Shown here: in pieces, positions 24,749 to 35,876 of the stretch
How positions within the stretch are numbered: position 1 is the first letter of the stretch
Layout: each line of letters opens with the position of its first letter
DNA from: Aspidiotus rigidus
Lineage: Eukaryota > Arthropoda > Insecta > Hemiptera > Diaspididae
Reading direction: 5' to 3'
Assembly: GCA_035079385.1 (NCBI GenBank)
Contig: JAVHKY010000034.1
Coordinates: 992,001-1,056,000, forward strand
Length of the DNA: 64,000 nt
Notes under the pieces: generated by a model
The model's database searches: none
What the model was told of the DNA's origin: nothing
What the model saw: only the letters and a program-made list of their open reading frames with translations
Made by a program: the position numbers and the translations under genes

Positions 24749-24940
24749 GACGGCAGGAATCCAGGTAGCCAATAGAAACGCAGCATTTAGAACAATAGAT
24801 TGAACCAATCACAAAGCAGTATGTTTTAGCCAATAAGAACACAATGTCATATTATTGTAAGAATAAGTTTCAAGTGAACCAATCACAACACAGCATTGTC
24901 ACAGCCAATAAGATCACAGTGTTATACTATAAAAACTCAT
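24675..24940 (+). repeat. PLE right terminal repeat (partial)
   Basis: Sense-orientation partner of 22507-22766. Homology stops at AAAAACTCAT (24940), just before the point where the left copy has the hammerhead-like motif. Confidence 0.85.
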
Positions 24941-25035
24941 AGTGTAACCCTAATAAATTGCCGGAGCGCCTGCCCCCTCAAGAATACAACCTAACATACA
25001 CCAAAAAGCCACTTACGTCAGTCCGATCTGGAAAT

Positions 25036-25509
25036 AAACGAGGAACGCAGGGAACCTGTTTTATGATTCGAATGAGATTTGGTATTGAAAATTCAAGGAA
25101 GCCTAGATTTGGAGAACCCCTCCTATCATATAGCTCGAGAGTCGAAATTTCTCTAAGTCCCCCTCCTATCATATATAGCTCGACAGTCGAAATTTTTCCA
25201 AGTCCCCCTCCTATCATATATAGCTCGACAGTCGAAATTTTTCCAAGTCCTCCTCCTATCATCTATAGCTCGGGAGTCGAAATTTTTCCAAGTCCCCCTT
25301 CTATCATCTATAGCTCGGGGGTCGAAATTTTTTCCAAGTCCTTCTCCTATCATATATAGCTCGAGAGTAGAAATTTTTCTAAGTCTCTCTCCTATCATAT
25401 ATGGCTCGAGGGTCGAAATTTTTCTAAGTTTTTCGCTGGACGGCGGACGGCGCACGGCGCACGGCAGATTTCTCAAATAGCCCCCCATAAAACAGGTTCC
25501 CTGTTAAAA
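25036..25509. mobile_element. TIR element carrying a 45-bp minisatellite, copy 1
   Basis: It begins AAACGAGGAACGCAGGGAAC and CCTGTTTTATG, and ends CATAAAACAGG then TTCCCTGTTAAA, giving inverted ends built on CAGGGAACCTGTTTTATG. After a unique part (GGTATTGAAAATTCAAGGAA) come about seven 45-bp monomers (25125-25430), then a GGACGGCG/CACGGC-rich tail. The same order of parts recurs at 46.1 and 59.8 kb. No protein is coded: open frames on both strands arise only because the period is a multiple of three. Confidence 0.85.
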
Positions 25510-25599
25510 ATCTCTCTGCTGAGCCAACTCCGCCTTTTCATTGAACGTCCTGTAAAAGGTTTTTAAAACTCGTTTGAGTATACCTGCAACATACGCCTA

Positions 25600-26400
25600 C
25601 GTAACCTACCTAACATGCGGTCACGCACGACCTTTGCCATAGACTGTGCCTTCAAACATTATGGGGAATTGACCAGACCTTCACTTATTCTCTCATCTTG
25701 ACACCAACACAGGGCCTTGCCCCAGTTGTCACACTGGTAGAACTTTCTGATCACTCCCCCTTTACTAACTATGTAATGTCGAGTCCCCATCAGCCACCCA
25801 ATAGCAGCCTGATGGCTACAGGTTCAGCAACCCTACGATTGCCCGGCAGTGTCCACTTTAGTGGGGCACAACCGAGTCCACTACCACCTTATCTGGGGCG
25901 GCCAACCCCAGCCTCGGATTTGTGCGACAAGGCCCCTGGCACCTAACTCAGCCGGTACCCCTTAACCTGACTAGCCGATGCCAATCACCGCACAAGCCCC
26001 AATACAAGAGACTCTGTGATGACGCCCCGTCCCTGCCATGAAGTCCATCTCATGGCCTTTTGACCTCAAGGGTCCCAGCCCCTGCTCGGGCTTCCACTGG
26101 AGGATGCAGCTCCAGTGCTCATCAGGAGAACAGACTGTTCCCCTGACCACCGACAAGACTCGCATTACCTATTCTACCCTTAGGTCAGCTCGGTCCATCG
26201 GCTACCTCGGGTCTCGGCTAACTATCCCGGTCCTATCCTTAACGGCCACTCCAGGACCGCCCTGAACCGACGATAAGCCTTCCCACCGTCGTCACCTAGG
26301 ACACCAGACGTCAGCAAACAATACAGCAGTAGGCCACCTTGAGTCATACTCAGTGTTAACCACAAATCCTATTTATCACCCACCTCTACTGATTCCTTCT
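25600..26400. other. GC-rich island of unknown origin inside the PLE
   Basis: About 800 bases with clearly higher G+C than the surroundings. Two plus-strand frames (25698-25946 and 26038-26265) are Pro/Ser-rich with no domain I recognise. It may be part of a foreign insertion between 25510 and 27086, such as an LTR-element or LINE end, but I see no reverse transcriptase or terminal repeat that proves it. Confidence 0.5.
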
Positions 26401-27086
26401 CGTGTGCGTGCCGCAAGACATAACACTAACATAATCTTATATTGAAGTATCCCTAACTGATAGCAGACGAATGTAAATTACAAATATACTCAGTGAACCA
26501 CTCACCAATACAATATCAAGAGCTCGATATGTATACACCGTAATATTCAATTCACACACACAATCACTATACCGATAACCAACAATCCAACAACTTCGAC
26601 GCAACAGCAATATAGCCACAGAAATATATCGACGCTTAATCCTTAATACCGAATGAAAAACGACTGTGTTTCCACCGAACTGAATTACTAATAAACAGAG
26701 TAGTTCAAAACCTACCCTTGTCGATCGCGCGTAGTTTCGTCCGGTCGCATCCCTGGACCCGGCTACCCGCGCCAGCCTACTTCTTATAATCCGGTACAGG
26801 ATTTTTTCTACATGCGTTAAAGATCGTTGACTGTAGAACGACACAATCATCGCTCAATTACAATGGTAAACGTCGAAAGTGCAGACAGCTCGTCTAAACC
26901 TAGGTACATGTGTTTGTTGTAAAACCTTTCCTTCCTCTCTTTTCAAGAACAAGAAATCACGCAACTATTTATAGATGTTCTCTTCACACGGACGTGACTG
27001 ATGAACATCTAATAATCTTAGTAGTTTCTAATACATGCCACAGTTTAAACAGCCGTACATTTACTCACCGAAAAATATATACAGTA
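26401..27086. other. AT-rich remainder of the insertion in the PLE
   Basis: A minus-strand frame at 26437-26850 (137 codons) is open but has no recognised motif. Nothing else is visible up to the outer PLE end. Confidence 0.4.
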
Positions 27087-27423
27087 TTTGTAGATTTGTA
27101 CAATTGAAAAACCCTTTTTCAACTTCCAAGTTTTCCCACCTCTTTTCTTCCCGTACAAGCTCCATCAACTAAATGATTGGATCACGTGTCAGCTAGATTG
27201 CAAATTCAACGGCAAAGGATCGAAAAAGTTGAAGAAGAGAATGGATCAGGGTGGCAGAGTGATGCTAGAATAGAGAGGATATGGTTTATAAATCTTCAGG
27301 AAGGAGTCTCCTGTAAGTGGGAGGAGGTGTTGCTTCTCTGGAAACCAATATTAAAGACATGGAAGATTTACTAATCTCTATACATACAAGGATAGAAGAG
27401 GAAATATGACGACGAAATCTCCT

Positions 27424-27498
27424 GGCCCGAGCGGGAATCGAACCCGCGACCTCTTGTTTTCATGATAAGTGTGATAACCACTCTGATTATATCGTCAC
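27424..27498 (-). tRNA. tRNA-like sequence, pseudo-tRNA or SINE head
   Basis: On the minus strand there is a perfect T arm (GCGGG TTCGATT CCCGC) with a B box GGTTCGATTCC, an acceptor 3' side TCGGGCC, and 32 bases upstream an A box-like TAATCAGAGTGG. The 5' acceptor side (GTGACGA) pairs at only four of seven positions, and the anticodon loop lacks U33, so it is not a working tRNA. It may be a tRNA-derived SINE or a tRNA pseudogene. The nearest functional type cannot be decided. Confidence 0.45.
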
Positions 27499-29399
27499 AT
27501 TTGTCTTCAGATAGAACTTAGGTACACATTGTAAATGAGAGCGTCCGAAGACCACAATACATTAGGCTGATGCAAATGTACACTAAAGTCTAGTGCATGT
27601 GTATCAAGATACAAATGCTAATCTTTAATCCAGTCACCAACTGTTGAGCAAAGTTGCAAACATTGAAGAAAAACTGCTCAATCTGTCTCGAACTTCTGAA
27701 CAATAAAATTCAAAACATTTACGGATCATTTTCTTCCTGCTTTCTTTTAAGATCATCACACCCTCATACATTTTCAGGTGATACAAAAGGAGAAATGTCT
27801 TTGGGGTCGCGGGTTCAAACCTTGTCGAGAAAGCGTTTTCCCTCATTCTAAAAATATTTTTCTTCGCTAAGGAAATATTGACGGAATAACCGTAAAGGAA
27901 GAATTTCACGAATTCCATTTTTCTTTTTTTTTGTTTCATTAACTTGTCTGCCTGTTTTTTCAACGTGCTCATATACTATTATCCCTCGAACATCCCGGTA
28001 AAAAACGGCAAGAAATCTTATTCGAGGGAAACCGATAATAATCCGTATGTTTGGAAATTCCGACAGTAGCGCTGCCAGCATATCCTTGTCTCGTTTATGG
28101 GTACGCATCGTGTAATCAAATACATTGTTCCAATTAATTAAGATCGAATCATTTCATCTTTCATTCTTCGTGCGTCTAGACATACTTGTCTCTTTAAATA
28201 TGCATACCTATAATATGAACAAGTATACTTTCTGTAGTAATATTTTGCTATAATTAATTTTATTTAATGATTAATTTTCGAAGCACGATTCCTAGACGCG
28301 GATTAATATTACGTTTCGACTTTCTTTCGACGAGCGCGCGTCAAAATAGCTGATAAATTTTTAATCTTATAAACTTACAGGATAATCGCGTAACCCGTGA
28401 AGAAGAATTACCCCAAAAACTTTGAATTTTACGAATTAAAGCTACTGTTAACATTGGTGAGATTAGAATTTATGCGGGCGTTCGTATATACTCGCATATC
28501 AAGCGGATGTGGGCTTGATATGCAATTTTTCTACTTCCTTCGTAGCCCGTCTCAGAGGAACTCATATTCGACTACATATTCACCTCATATCAACCCAACT
28601 ATTCTCAACGTGGTTTTGAAAAGCTTCTTATGGACCCTATATTAACTGTTAGTCTTCACGTTCCCTGGAAATCATTCAGCTTGAAGGAAAGCTTCCTAAT
28701 ACAATTTTAAATCAGAGTGGAATATTTTTCAAGGCAACGACCCCAGTGTAACCGATAAGGATTCTTGAATGTCATTATCGAGAGAATATAGTTACTCACA
28801 AGAAAGTTATCATAATTTTCCTTCTGTTCTTATTTATTTAACGAGCTCTGAGACTACATATGGTTATTAGCTCGATGGTAAGACATAGAATGAGGATAGA
28901 AGGGAAGATAAGTAGTTAGAAATTAATGAGGAGAGGAATTAGTGTGGATGGTTAGATTGTTTAGATGTTGGTGTAGAAGTCAGTTGATTGTAAGGATTGT
29001 AAGGTACTACAATGGTTCCACGATTGTTTTTGAGTGCTTGAGTGAGAGAGGAGTGTGTGTTAGTGAAAGAACACAGAGGTGCCTCACAATAAACCATAAA
29101 TACTTCAAAAAAGAATGACCATCATTTATGCAGAATTTCAGCTATGTACTGAAGAGAAATATGAAAATCATTCGAAAAATGTTTTTCCTTGGCTATTTTA
29201 CATCTTAGAATCGAAGACTCCATATTTTTTTAGTCTGACCCGAAATTATTCACGTAGGTACGTTCTACATTTTCTCAAAGACCAACGTGAAATAAAAAGG
29301 GAGCTTTATTAGGCTATTTGGAAACATTGTAGGCCTAGTGTCTTTCAAAGAACTCAAGAAGAGTTTTCAGTATTTTATGGTAGACATTGTCATTCATCG
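27499..29399. other. Intron sequence, no feature recognised
   Basis: AT-rich sequence. A B-box-like GGGTTCAAACC near 27.81 kb has no partner A box. 28.86-29.06 kb is purine-rich and may be LINE untranslated sequence read on the minus strand, which I cannot confirm. Confidence 0.4.
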
Positions 29400-29504
29400 T
29401 TGATACAAAAGTTGTATTCTACGAGAGAGTAGCGAAATATCAACACTAATTAGTGTGGTTTTAATATTTCGCTACTCTCTTGTAGAGTACAACTTTTGTA
29501 TCAA
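29400..29504. repeat. 105-bp near-perfect palindrome
   Basis: Arms 29400-29440 and 29464-29504 (41 bases, two mismatches) contain AGAGAGTAGCGAAATAT and its complement. The 23-base centre holds the perfect palindrome ACACTAATTAGTGT, so the whole can extrude as a cruciform or fold as one long RNA hairpin. Confidence 0.9.
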
Positions 29505-30739
29505 TATGATCAACCAAACAATTGTAACATACAAGAACGTATTAATTTCATTCATCGTTAATATATTAATTTTGGGGTTTCTGAAGCCCCATAAGACTAT
29601 TAGAGAGCCGAAGAGAACTGTTAAAATATTTTCACGAACTTTATGCCAGATTTTACATTACCCTCTTCAACTCATACAATATAATATTTTCTTTTTCTTC
29701 TCCTGTATCAATCCAAAATCCCACTAACTAAATGAATGTTTTCAGTACCTACGCAAAAACACCAGTAAATTTTTCGAGTCGAAAGAAAGTGACACAGTGT
29801 AACATAATATAAGAAAAGCGACAAAAAAATGTTGACATCGAAAAAAAAAATTGTTTTTACAAACATTACAACTGTAGGATATAGGCTACTCTTTGTTTTG
29901 AATTTTTTAATTCTCTCGATAAGCTCCATTGCACTCGATAATATTTTAGTTGAGGCTTACAGGATTATCAATTCGAATTGAAAAAACGATTGCGTTTTCT
30001 ATTTTTTTTTTTATCGAGTCTCTTACTACATTTCGGTTCGTTCTAGTTTTCTATCCGTTTCTTCAAGTCTTTCATTGTATAAAGTCTGGTATATTTCGAA
30101 CGATTTTTTTCTTTTTGTTAATTTTGGTTCAAATAAATCAGTTCAATACTTTTCTAGTTCGCTGAAGAAAATTACAGACAGAAAACAGATTATTGTGGGT
30201 AGGTACGTAAATAAATTGTTTTTTATGAATTGTAACTACAGAATAATCAAGTTCTGATCGTGATATTGACTATACTTATAAATACAAAGTATGACATCGT
30301 GATATTGAATGTAGAATGTACAGGCAAACTGAATAAATGTTATGTGGTTAGATTGCGAACCGAAGAAAAATTTTCATACTACGATGCCATAATGTCATCA
30401 AGCAGCCGTTTATTTTGTATTACCTATTTCGCTTATTTCATCACTTCTGCTTTCATTCTACGTCACATCAAAGACCAATCTTACGTGTTTTGTCTTTTGT
30501 TTTTCTGAATATTTTGAATTATTCCGACCAAAAAAATACTCTACATACAAGTCTTCGTCATCTTTTTTCTCCAACTTCGTGAGCTAGCGACGATTTCAAA
30601 ATCACAAGTGTGTCAACCATATTTCATGATATTTATTCATTGAGGAAATTTACGAGTAGCAGATGCGTGGAAGACTTCATTTTTTTTTCTGTACATTTAT
30701 TGCAATGAATTCGATTATAACCTAAAAGCAGTATCATAG
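29505..30739. other. Intron sequence, no feature recognised
   Basis: AT-rich. Only short frames without recognisable domains. Confidence 0.45.
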
Positions 30740-32765
30740 CTCAAGTCCTCGTTCGACTTAAAATTCTCCTGAAACAGAGAACCTTCGAATAAAGTGGAGG
30801 GGAAAAAATCTCAATGTCTCTCCATCAGTACCATTGACGATGTACTCGAATTTGAAAACTTGAGATCCACCTACCGACATCCAACGTCGTAGGTTTCGAC
30901 GCTGCATCATTATTGAATTACAGCTAGAATATCAGGCTCCCAAAACAGGATATTCGAGAAACACTTTACAACCCGTCTCCGACCTCAACCTCCAAATTGG
31001 AGAATCATCCCGTAATAGCTCTTCCCTTTACATCATATTCTTTGATCTTCAGGAAGCGCTCGCTCGTGTTTGGCAACACTACATTTCTTCTAAATTATTT
31101 GAAATAAGCCTTCGTGGCAATTCACCTTCCCTCCTCCAGTCCCTCCTCCATAACAGGTCCATAACAGTTCGAATTCATAACCACTACTCTTCCCTCCACT
31201 ACATTCAGAATGGCGTCCCCCAGGGAGGGGTCTGGAGTGTTCCTGTCTTCCTGATTGCCATAAATAATCTAATAAACTGCGTCCCCTTTCCAAACGTTTT
31301 TTTTGCAAATGATTTCAATGTCTCCCACGCTTCTACAAATCCCAAAATAACAGCACGTCTTCTTCAACTCACCCTCGACAAGGTCAACCGTTCTACTTAT
31401 GTCTTCCCTCCCCCCAACTCCTCCTACAAAACTTCCAGCCTCCAATCCTCCAATAAATTCCTCAGCCTTATCTTCCATCCCAAACACTCTGGACTCCTCA
31501 CATTGAACTTCTGAAAGCCAAAGTCCAAACTCACTACATGTCATGTGTCCTATACACGTACTGATTGCAGTCGCAAGCTCCTTCTTCAACTATACAACTC
31601 TCTAATCCGACTTCAACTGGGCTACAGATCCCTTATCTACAGACAGGCTAACAAATCCTCCCTAAAATCCATAGATTGAATACAATTTGCAGCCCTACGC
31701 TTAGCCTATGCGCCGAGGCTAGCATTCCTTCTCTACAATTCCACTCATTATTGATTAGAGCCAACTTCCTCGCGTTTACTGCCATTCTCCATCTCTCAGG
31801 CCTTCCTCCATTTAAATTTCTCACTCCTCTAATTATAATCTCATGTAGACCACCATCTCAAATTTCAGCCCCTTCTCCTCATCCACCTCTTTATGGGTAC
31901 CCTTAGCACTTCTCAATCGCCTCGACCAACCGACCTACCGAAATCGCAAAAGACACAATTGCTAATGACTTTTCCTCCCACGAACCTGGGCTTTACAGAT
32001 GGATCCAAATCGGTCTCCAAATTCCATCAAAGGTGAAATCTCCCTCTTTCGTATGAAAAACTCGACCTCGATATATTCTGCTGAACTATCTGCCATCTAT
32101 TCCTGCCGTACTAAGTTCACTCTTCTCCCTCAACCCTGTAAATTCCTCCTCCTCCTCTCCTCCTCTCTCTCTCTCCTCTCTCCAAGCTATGCAGAACTCC
32201 TACTCTTCCAATCCTATCATCCAACGAAATCTCATCCTCCTGCATTTACTTTCCTCTAGATCCTTGGTCATATCGGTCTATTGGAATACGAAACAGTGGA
32301 GCTGGCTGCCAAGCAAGCTTTGCTCTCCCCCTCAATCACCGATCGCTCCTCTTCCCCGCCTACGATTTAGGATCTTTCTAACGTTCCCAAATCATCTCCT
32401 CATGGCACAGGCTGTGGTTCTCTCAATCATGTAACAAACTTCGTTCAGTTGAAAAATACCCGATCCCTTGGTCTTCTTCGACGCGTTCCTCAAGCCGCGA
32501 AGAAATAGTCGTAACTTGACTATGAATTGGGCACACTCGTCAAACCCACTCTTTTTGCTCCTTAGATTCTTTGTACCTTCCGCATGCCTATACTGCCAAA
32601 CTGAATTTATCCGTCTCACATTTTTTCAGCTGCCTTTCTCTCGTAAATATCAGATATTCATTTTCTGTCTCCTCTCAAGCCCCTTCTGCTCTTTTCGACA
32701 ACTCAGAAACCATCACAAACACTTTGAACTTTCACCCCCTACAAATCTAGACCCATTGAGTAGTT
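30740..32765 (+). mobile_element. Jockey-like LINE, decayed (RT and RNase H)
   Basis: Translation with many frame changes gives a Jockey-type order: a region before the RT (FDAASLLNYS), then FFDLQEALARVW (motif A), RITVRIHNHYSS-like text, QNGVPQGGVWSVPVFLIAINN (motif B) and FFANDFNVS, where the usual FADD is changed to FAND, removing a catalytic Asp. Further on are an RNase H-like TDGSKS and YSAELSAIYSC, and a C-terminal CLYCQTEF. No frame stays open for more than about 100 codons, so the copy is dead. The 5' end and the poly-A tail are not clear. Confidence 0.8.
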
Positions 32766-33134
32766 AAATAGCTCGCACAAAAAATAAATTTCCATTATCT
32801 TACAGTTGAAGAAGGAAAAATAACGCAAGAGAACCGGATACTGAGGCGCATGACGACTCAGGCTTCTATGAAAATTATTTTCGTATTGAGATGTTTACCT
32901 TCCCAACTCCGCAATCCACGAGAAAAACCGAAAAAAAAACAAAAAAATCCCAATACAACCGCCCCGGTGGTGGGCGTGATGGGTTCTTACAACATAATGA
33001 GGACACTAGCGACAGTAACCAGCAATAAAACCTTTGATGGGTGTTTCCCAACTTCACGACTTTAATCCTACTAGGCGAACTTCTTTTCCTTCAAAAGATT
33101 GCTTTATAAAGTGAAAATAATTTAGGATACTCAC
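32766..33134. other. Intron start next to the TM6 exon
   Basis: Short AT-rich stretch holding the GTGAGT donor of the 23-kb intron at 33134 downward. Nothing else is seen. Confidence 0.5.
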
Positions 33135-33376
33135 CAAGCCAAGTTAAGACGTGCTGCAACTTTTTAGGCACTGCATCTGCTGGCAGGAACGGATTAGCTA
33201 AGTATACGCAGAAAAATGGTAACCAGCACACGATGAAACCGCCGACGATAATAGTGAGGGCGTTGATCGTTTTGCGCTCTCCTTGAGATGAAGATATGAT
33301 CACATTGTTTGGGTCTTGAGTCGGATTATACACGCGTAATTCGTTATCGTGGCTTCCGACGTTACTTCCGGGTCTG
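33135..33376 (-). CDS. GPCR exon: end of IL3, TM6, EL3 and start of TM7
   Basis: This 242-bp exon reads from the C-terminal part of IL3 (Asn- and Ser-rich, ending GERKTINAL) into TM6, VGGFIVCWLPFFCVYL, with the toggle Trp 6.48 and Pro 6.50. EL3 (ANPFLPADAVPKK) and the beginning of TM7 (LTWLG) follow. The basic ERKT before TM6 is typical of amine receptors. The donor is GTGAGT at 33134 downward. The first base of the final Gly is here and the other two are 23 kb away at 10027. Confidence 0.93.
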
Positions 33377-33612
33377 CTGGAAATTGATTAAAATATCATT
33401 TCCAAAACGAGCGAATGACAAATGTGAGACAATTTTATTCAAGCTCCATTTGCTGTACTTCTCATCCATACTACATTAAGCGCCACTGAAAAGAGTCCAA
33501 AGGAGAGAAATCTCTTGCAACAGGTGATAAAAGGACAGAAACAGTACTTGTTCCTATGGAATTTAAAATAGCTAGGTTGATAGTGTAGGGAAATAAGGAA
33601 AAAAAAAAACAT

Positions 33613-35876
33613 TTTGCTGGAGCAAACGTTTCTTTGCTGAACAGCATACTAAAAATCACGCGTTTTCCCCTCGGAGCTTCTTTTTTTATGAGGGTTTGAA
33701 CCCCCCAAAAATTAGTTTTTCGCCTATACCGCGTGGAATTGAAATTTTATTAAATAATGTTTCAAAGAAAAGTTGTTCCTCGTTAAATTTCATACCAAAT
33801 AACATATTCAACTTTCAGCCTGTACCAATTAGCGCCTTTGCAAAGGCCGTTCAAAAGAGGACCAAAGTTGGTTTTTCCATAATTATATTTCCCAAAATTG
33901 AAATTTTATAAAAAAATGTTCCAAATAAAAGTTTTTCCTTGTTGAATTTCCTATCAAATGAGTTATCCAGCTTTCAGAATAGAGTAATTAGTCTATGAAA
34001 AAAGTAGGTCAAGTACTTTTTCCTATAGGTTCCTCAACTGAATCTTACTCCACGAGGCTAGTATATTTCATGTAATATATACATATAATTTTTTTGTAAC
34101 ATAGCTCCAGGAGGGAGGTTTCTCGCGCCTAGCTTGGGCTCCTCCATCCGTCCTCTGCCCTGCCTACTAGTTTTCTACGCTTTCTAATAGGAGCAGTCTA
34201 CGTTAGCCTGCCGATTTACAGTAATCTTATACTAGGGATGGGGGCCCTTAATATTATTCGCTCTCGCCATACTCTTTGCCTGTGATTACTGAGGAATCGT
34301 CATCAGTACTGGACTCATGGTCAGCTTCCTCGTCCTGACTTAATACATCCTACAAGTCGTCGTCATGACATCTACTACCTCTAATACTCCACCAGAATTG
34401 AGGAAAGTAGGCCCAAGACACTTTGGTGAACATTTTAATCCTAGGAAGAAGAAAAAACAACTATTTTCTACAAAAATTCAAACAATAGACTACTAACTTA
34501 TGGTTGAGGTATGCTAGATGGTTAAACACTATAAGAATAGAATAAGAGCGGTGAACTTGGTTCTTCCGTTGATGAAAAACTGACCAACGTTTTGAACAAT
34601 ACCTCTTCACCATCGAGGTCGGAATGATTAAGATACACGTTTTTTTTCCGTTTTTTTTTTTCGATGAAAGTGCCAAATCACCCTCTTTTCTCTATGGAAT
34701 ATCTATTGTTCATCTGCTTTCTGGCAGCTACAAGTATATCTACATCCTTTGGTGCACCCACTAGAAATAAATTGTGGGAGGTGGTCTGGCGCCGCGCTGG
34801 GGCTTTGTTTATAGTTATAGGCTCCGATATCCCATCCATTCGCATCCATCCCCACTCTAATGAATCTTTTTCATGACCAAGCCACAATTGTACTTGGTGT
34901 TAGACTCAGTATAAATGAAACCGTGCAGCGTCTGCAGTGGGAGGTAGAGAGGCCGGGTCTGCTTTCTGGAGGACTTTTTCCGCGAAAGCTTGAAACCAAA
35001 AGCTAGAAACCGACATTTGTTCAGTGGCTTGTCTCTTGTACTACCATAAATCAGAGTGTATTGCAGCTGCCGTAGAGTCTTTGATACGACGCGACTTTAA
35101 TGGCTCTTATTTCAATACCTAGGTACCATGTGAGTCACGAATATGAGAAAAATATTCATTTAATTTTCATCTTTTCAATATTTCTATCAATGGTAAAAAA
35201 ATAGTCCTTACAATCTGTAATAATGCAAGACTTCCATACATCAGCAACAAAACTATCTGAACAAAAGAAAAATATGGCATATCCTTATATTATTTTCAAC
35301 GTCGAAAGCCCTTTTTTGCAGATTATTTGCTCTATCCTGAAAGCTGAATAGCTCATTTGATAGGAATTTCAACGAGGAAAAACTTTTATTAGAAATATTT
35401 TTTCATAAAATTTCAATTTTGGGAAATATATGGAAGAACTGATTTTGGTCCTCTTTTGAACGGCCTTTGCAGGCTCTGCCGGGGCACTAATTGACCTAGG
35501 CTGAACATTGAGTACATTATTTGGTAGGAAATTCAACGAGGAACAATTTTTGTTTGAAATATTTTTTAATAAAATTATAATTAGGCAAGATACGGATATA
35601 AGCAAAAGACTATGAGGGGTTTAATCCCCTATAAAAAAAGAACGTCCTGAAGGCTGAATAACTCATTTTATAGGAAATTTAACGAGGAGTAACTTTTGTT
35701 TGAAACATTTTTAATAAAATTTCAATTTCGCGCGATATAGGCGAAAAACTAATTTTTGGGGAGGTTCGAACCTCCATAAAAAAAGAAGCTCTAGGGGGAA
35801 AACGCGGGATTTTTAGGATGTTGTCCAGGACCACATCCTGAACCATCTTCAGCACAGACACGTTTGCTCCAGCAAA
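33613..35876. mobile_element. Foldback element 1, inverted arms built from tandem units
   Basis: The ends are TTTGCTGGAGCAAACGT (33613) and its complement (35860-35876). Inverted arms of about 380 bp (to 33990) and 550 bp (from 35328) consist of degenerate units of roughly 150 bp that include AATTTCAAYGAGGAAAAACTTTT-like words. The left arm has about two units and the right about three. The middle (33991-35327) has no frame with a recognised domain. The architecture, long arms of internal repeats without a transposase, is that of foldback transposons. Confidence 0.8.

Larger units (their letters stand above)
22389..27122 (+). mobile_element. Penelope-like retroelement with inverted ends and a 2.1-kb secondary insertion
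   Basis: The outer ends are inverted copies of one another: 22389-22423 and 27091-27122 each hold TTGAAAAAGGGTTTTTCAA (itself a palindrome) followed by TTGTACAA and AATCTA on the appropriate strand. Inside, 22507-22766 and 24675-24940 form a second, longer inverted pair of about 260 bp flanking the reverse transcriptase gene. This matches the pLTR arrangement of PLEs, where the upstream copy is often inverted and the coding region 5'-truncated. The right pLTR is interrupted: about 115 bp present in the left copy, including the hammerhead-like motif, is replaced by 24947-27086, which carries a minisatellite TIR element and a GC-rich island. No target-site duplication is obvious. Confidence 0.8.

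Noticed and set aside
23885..24786. Long antisense frames opposite the PLE reverse transcriptase
   Set aside because: Shadows of the sense gene.
26437..26850. 137-codon minus-strand frame
   Set aside because: Basic and hydrophobic by turns with no recognised motif; lies in inserted DNA next to the GC-rich island.
27803..27825. GGGTTCAAACC, a second Pol III B box-like word
   Set aside because: No A box or cloverleaf around it.
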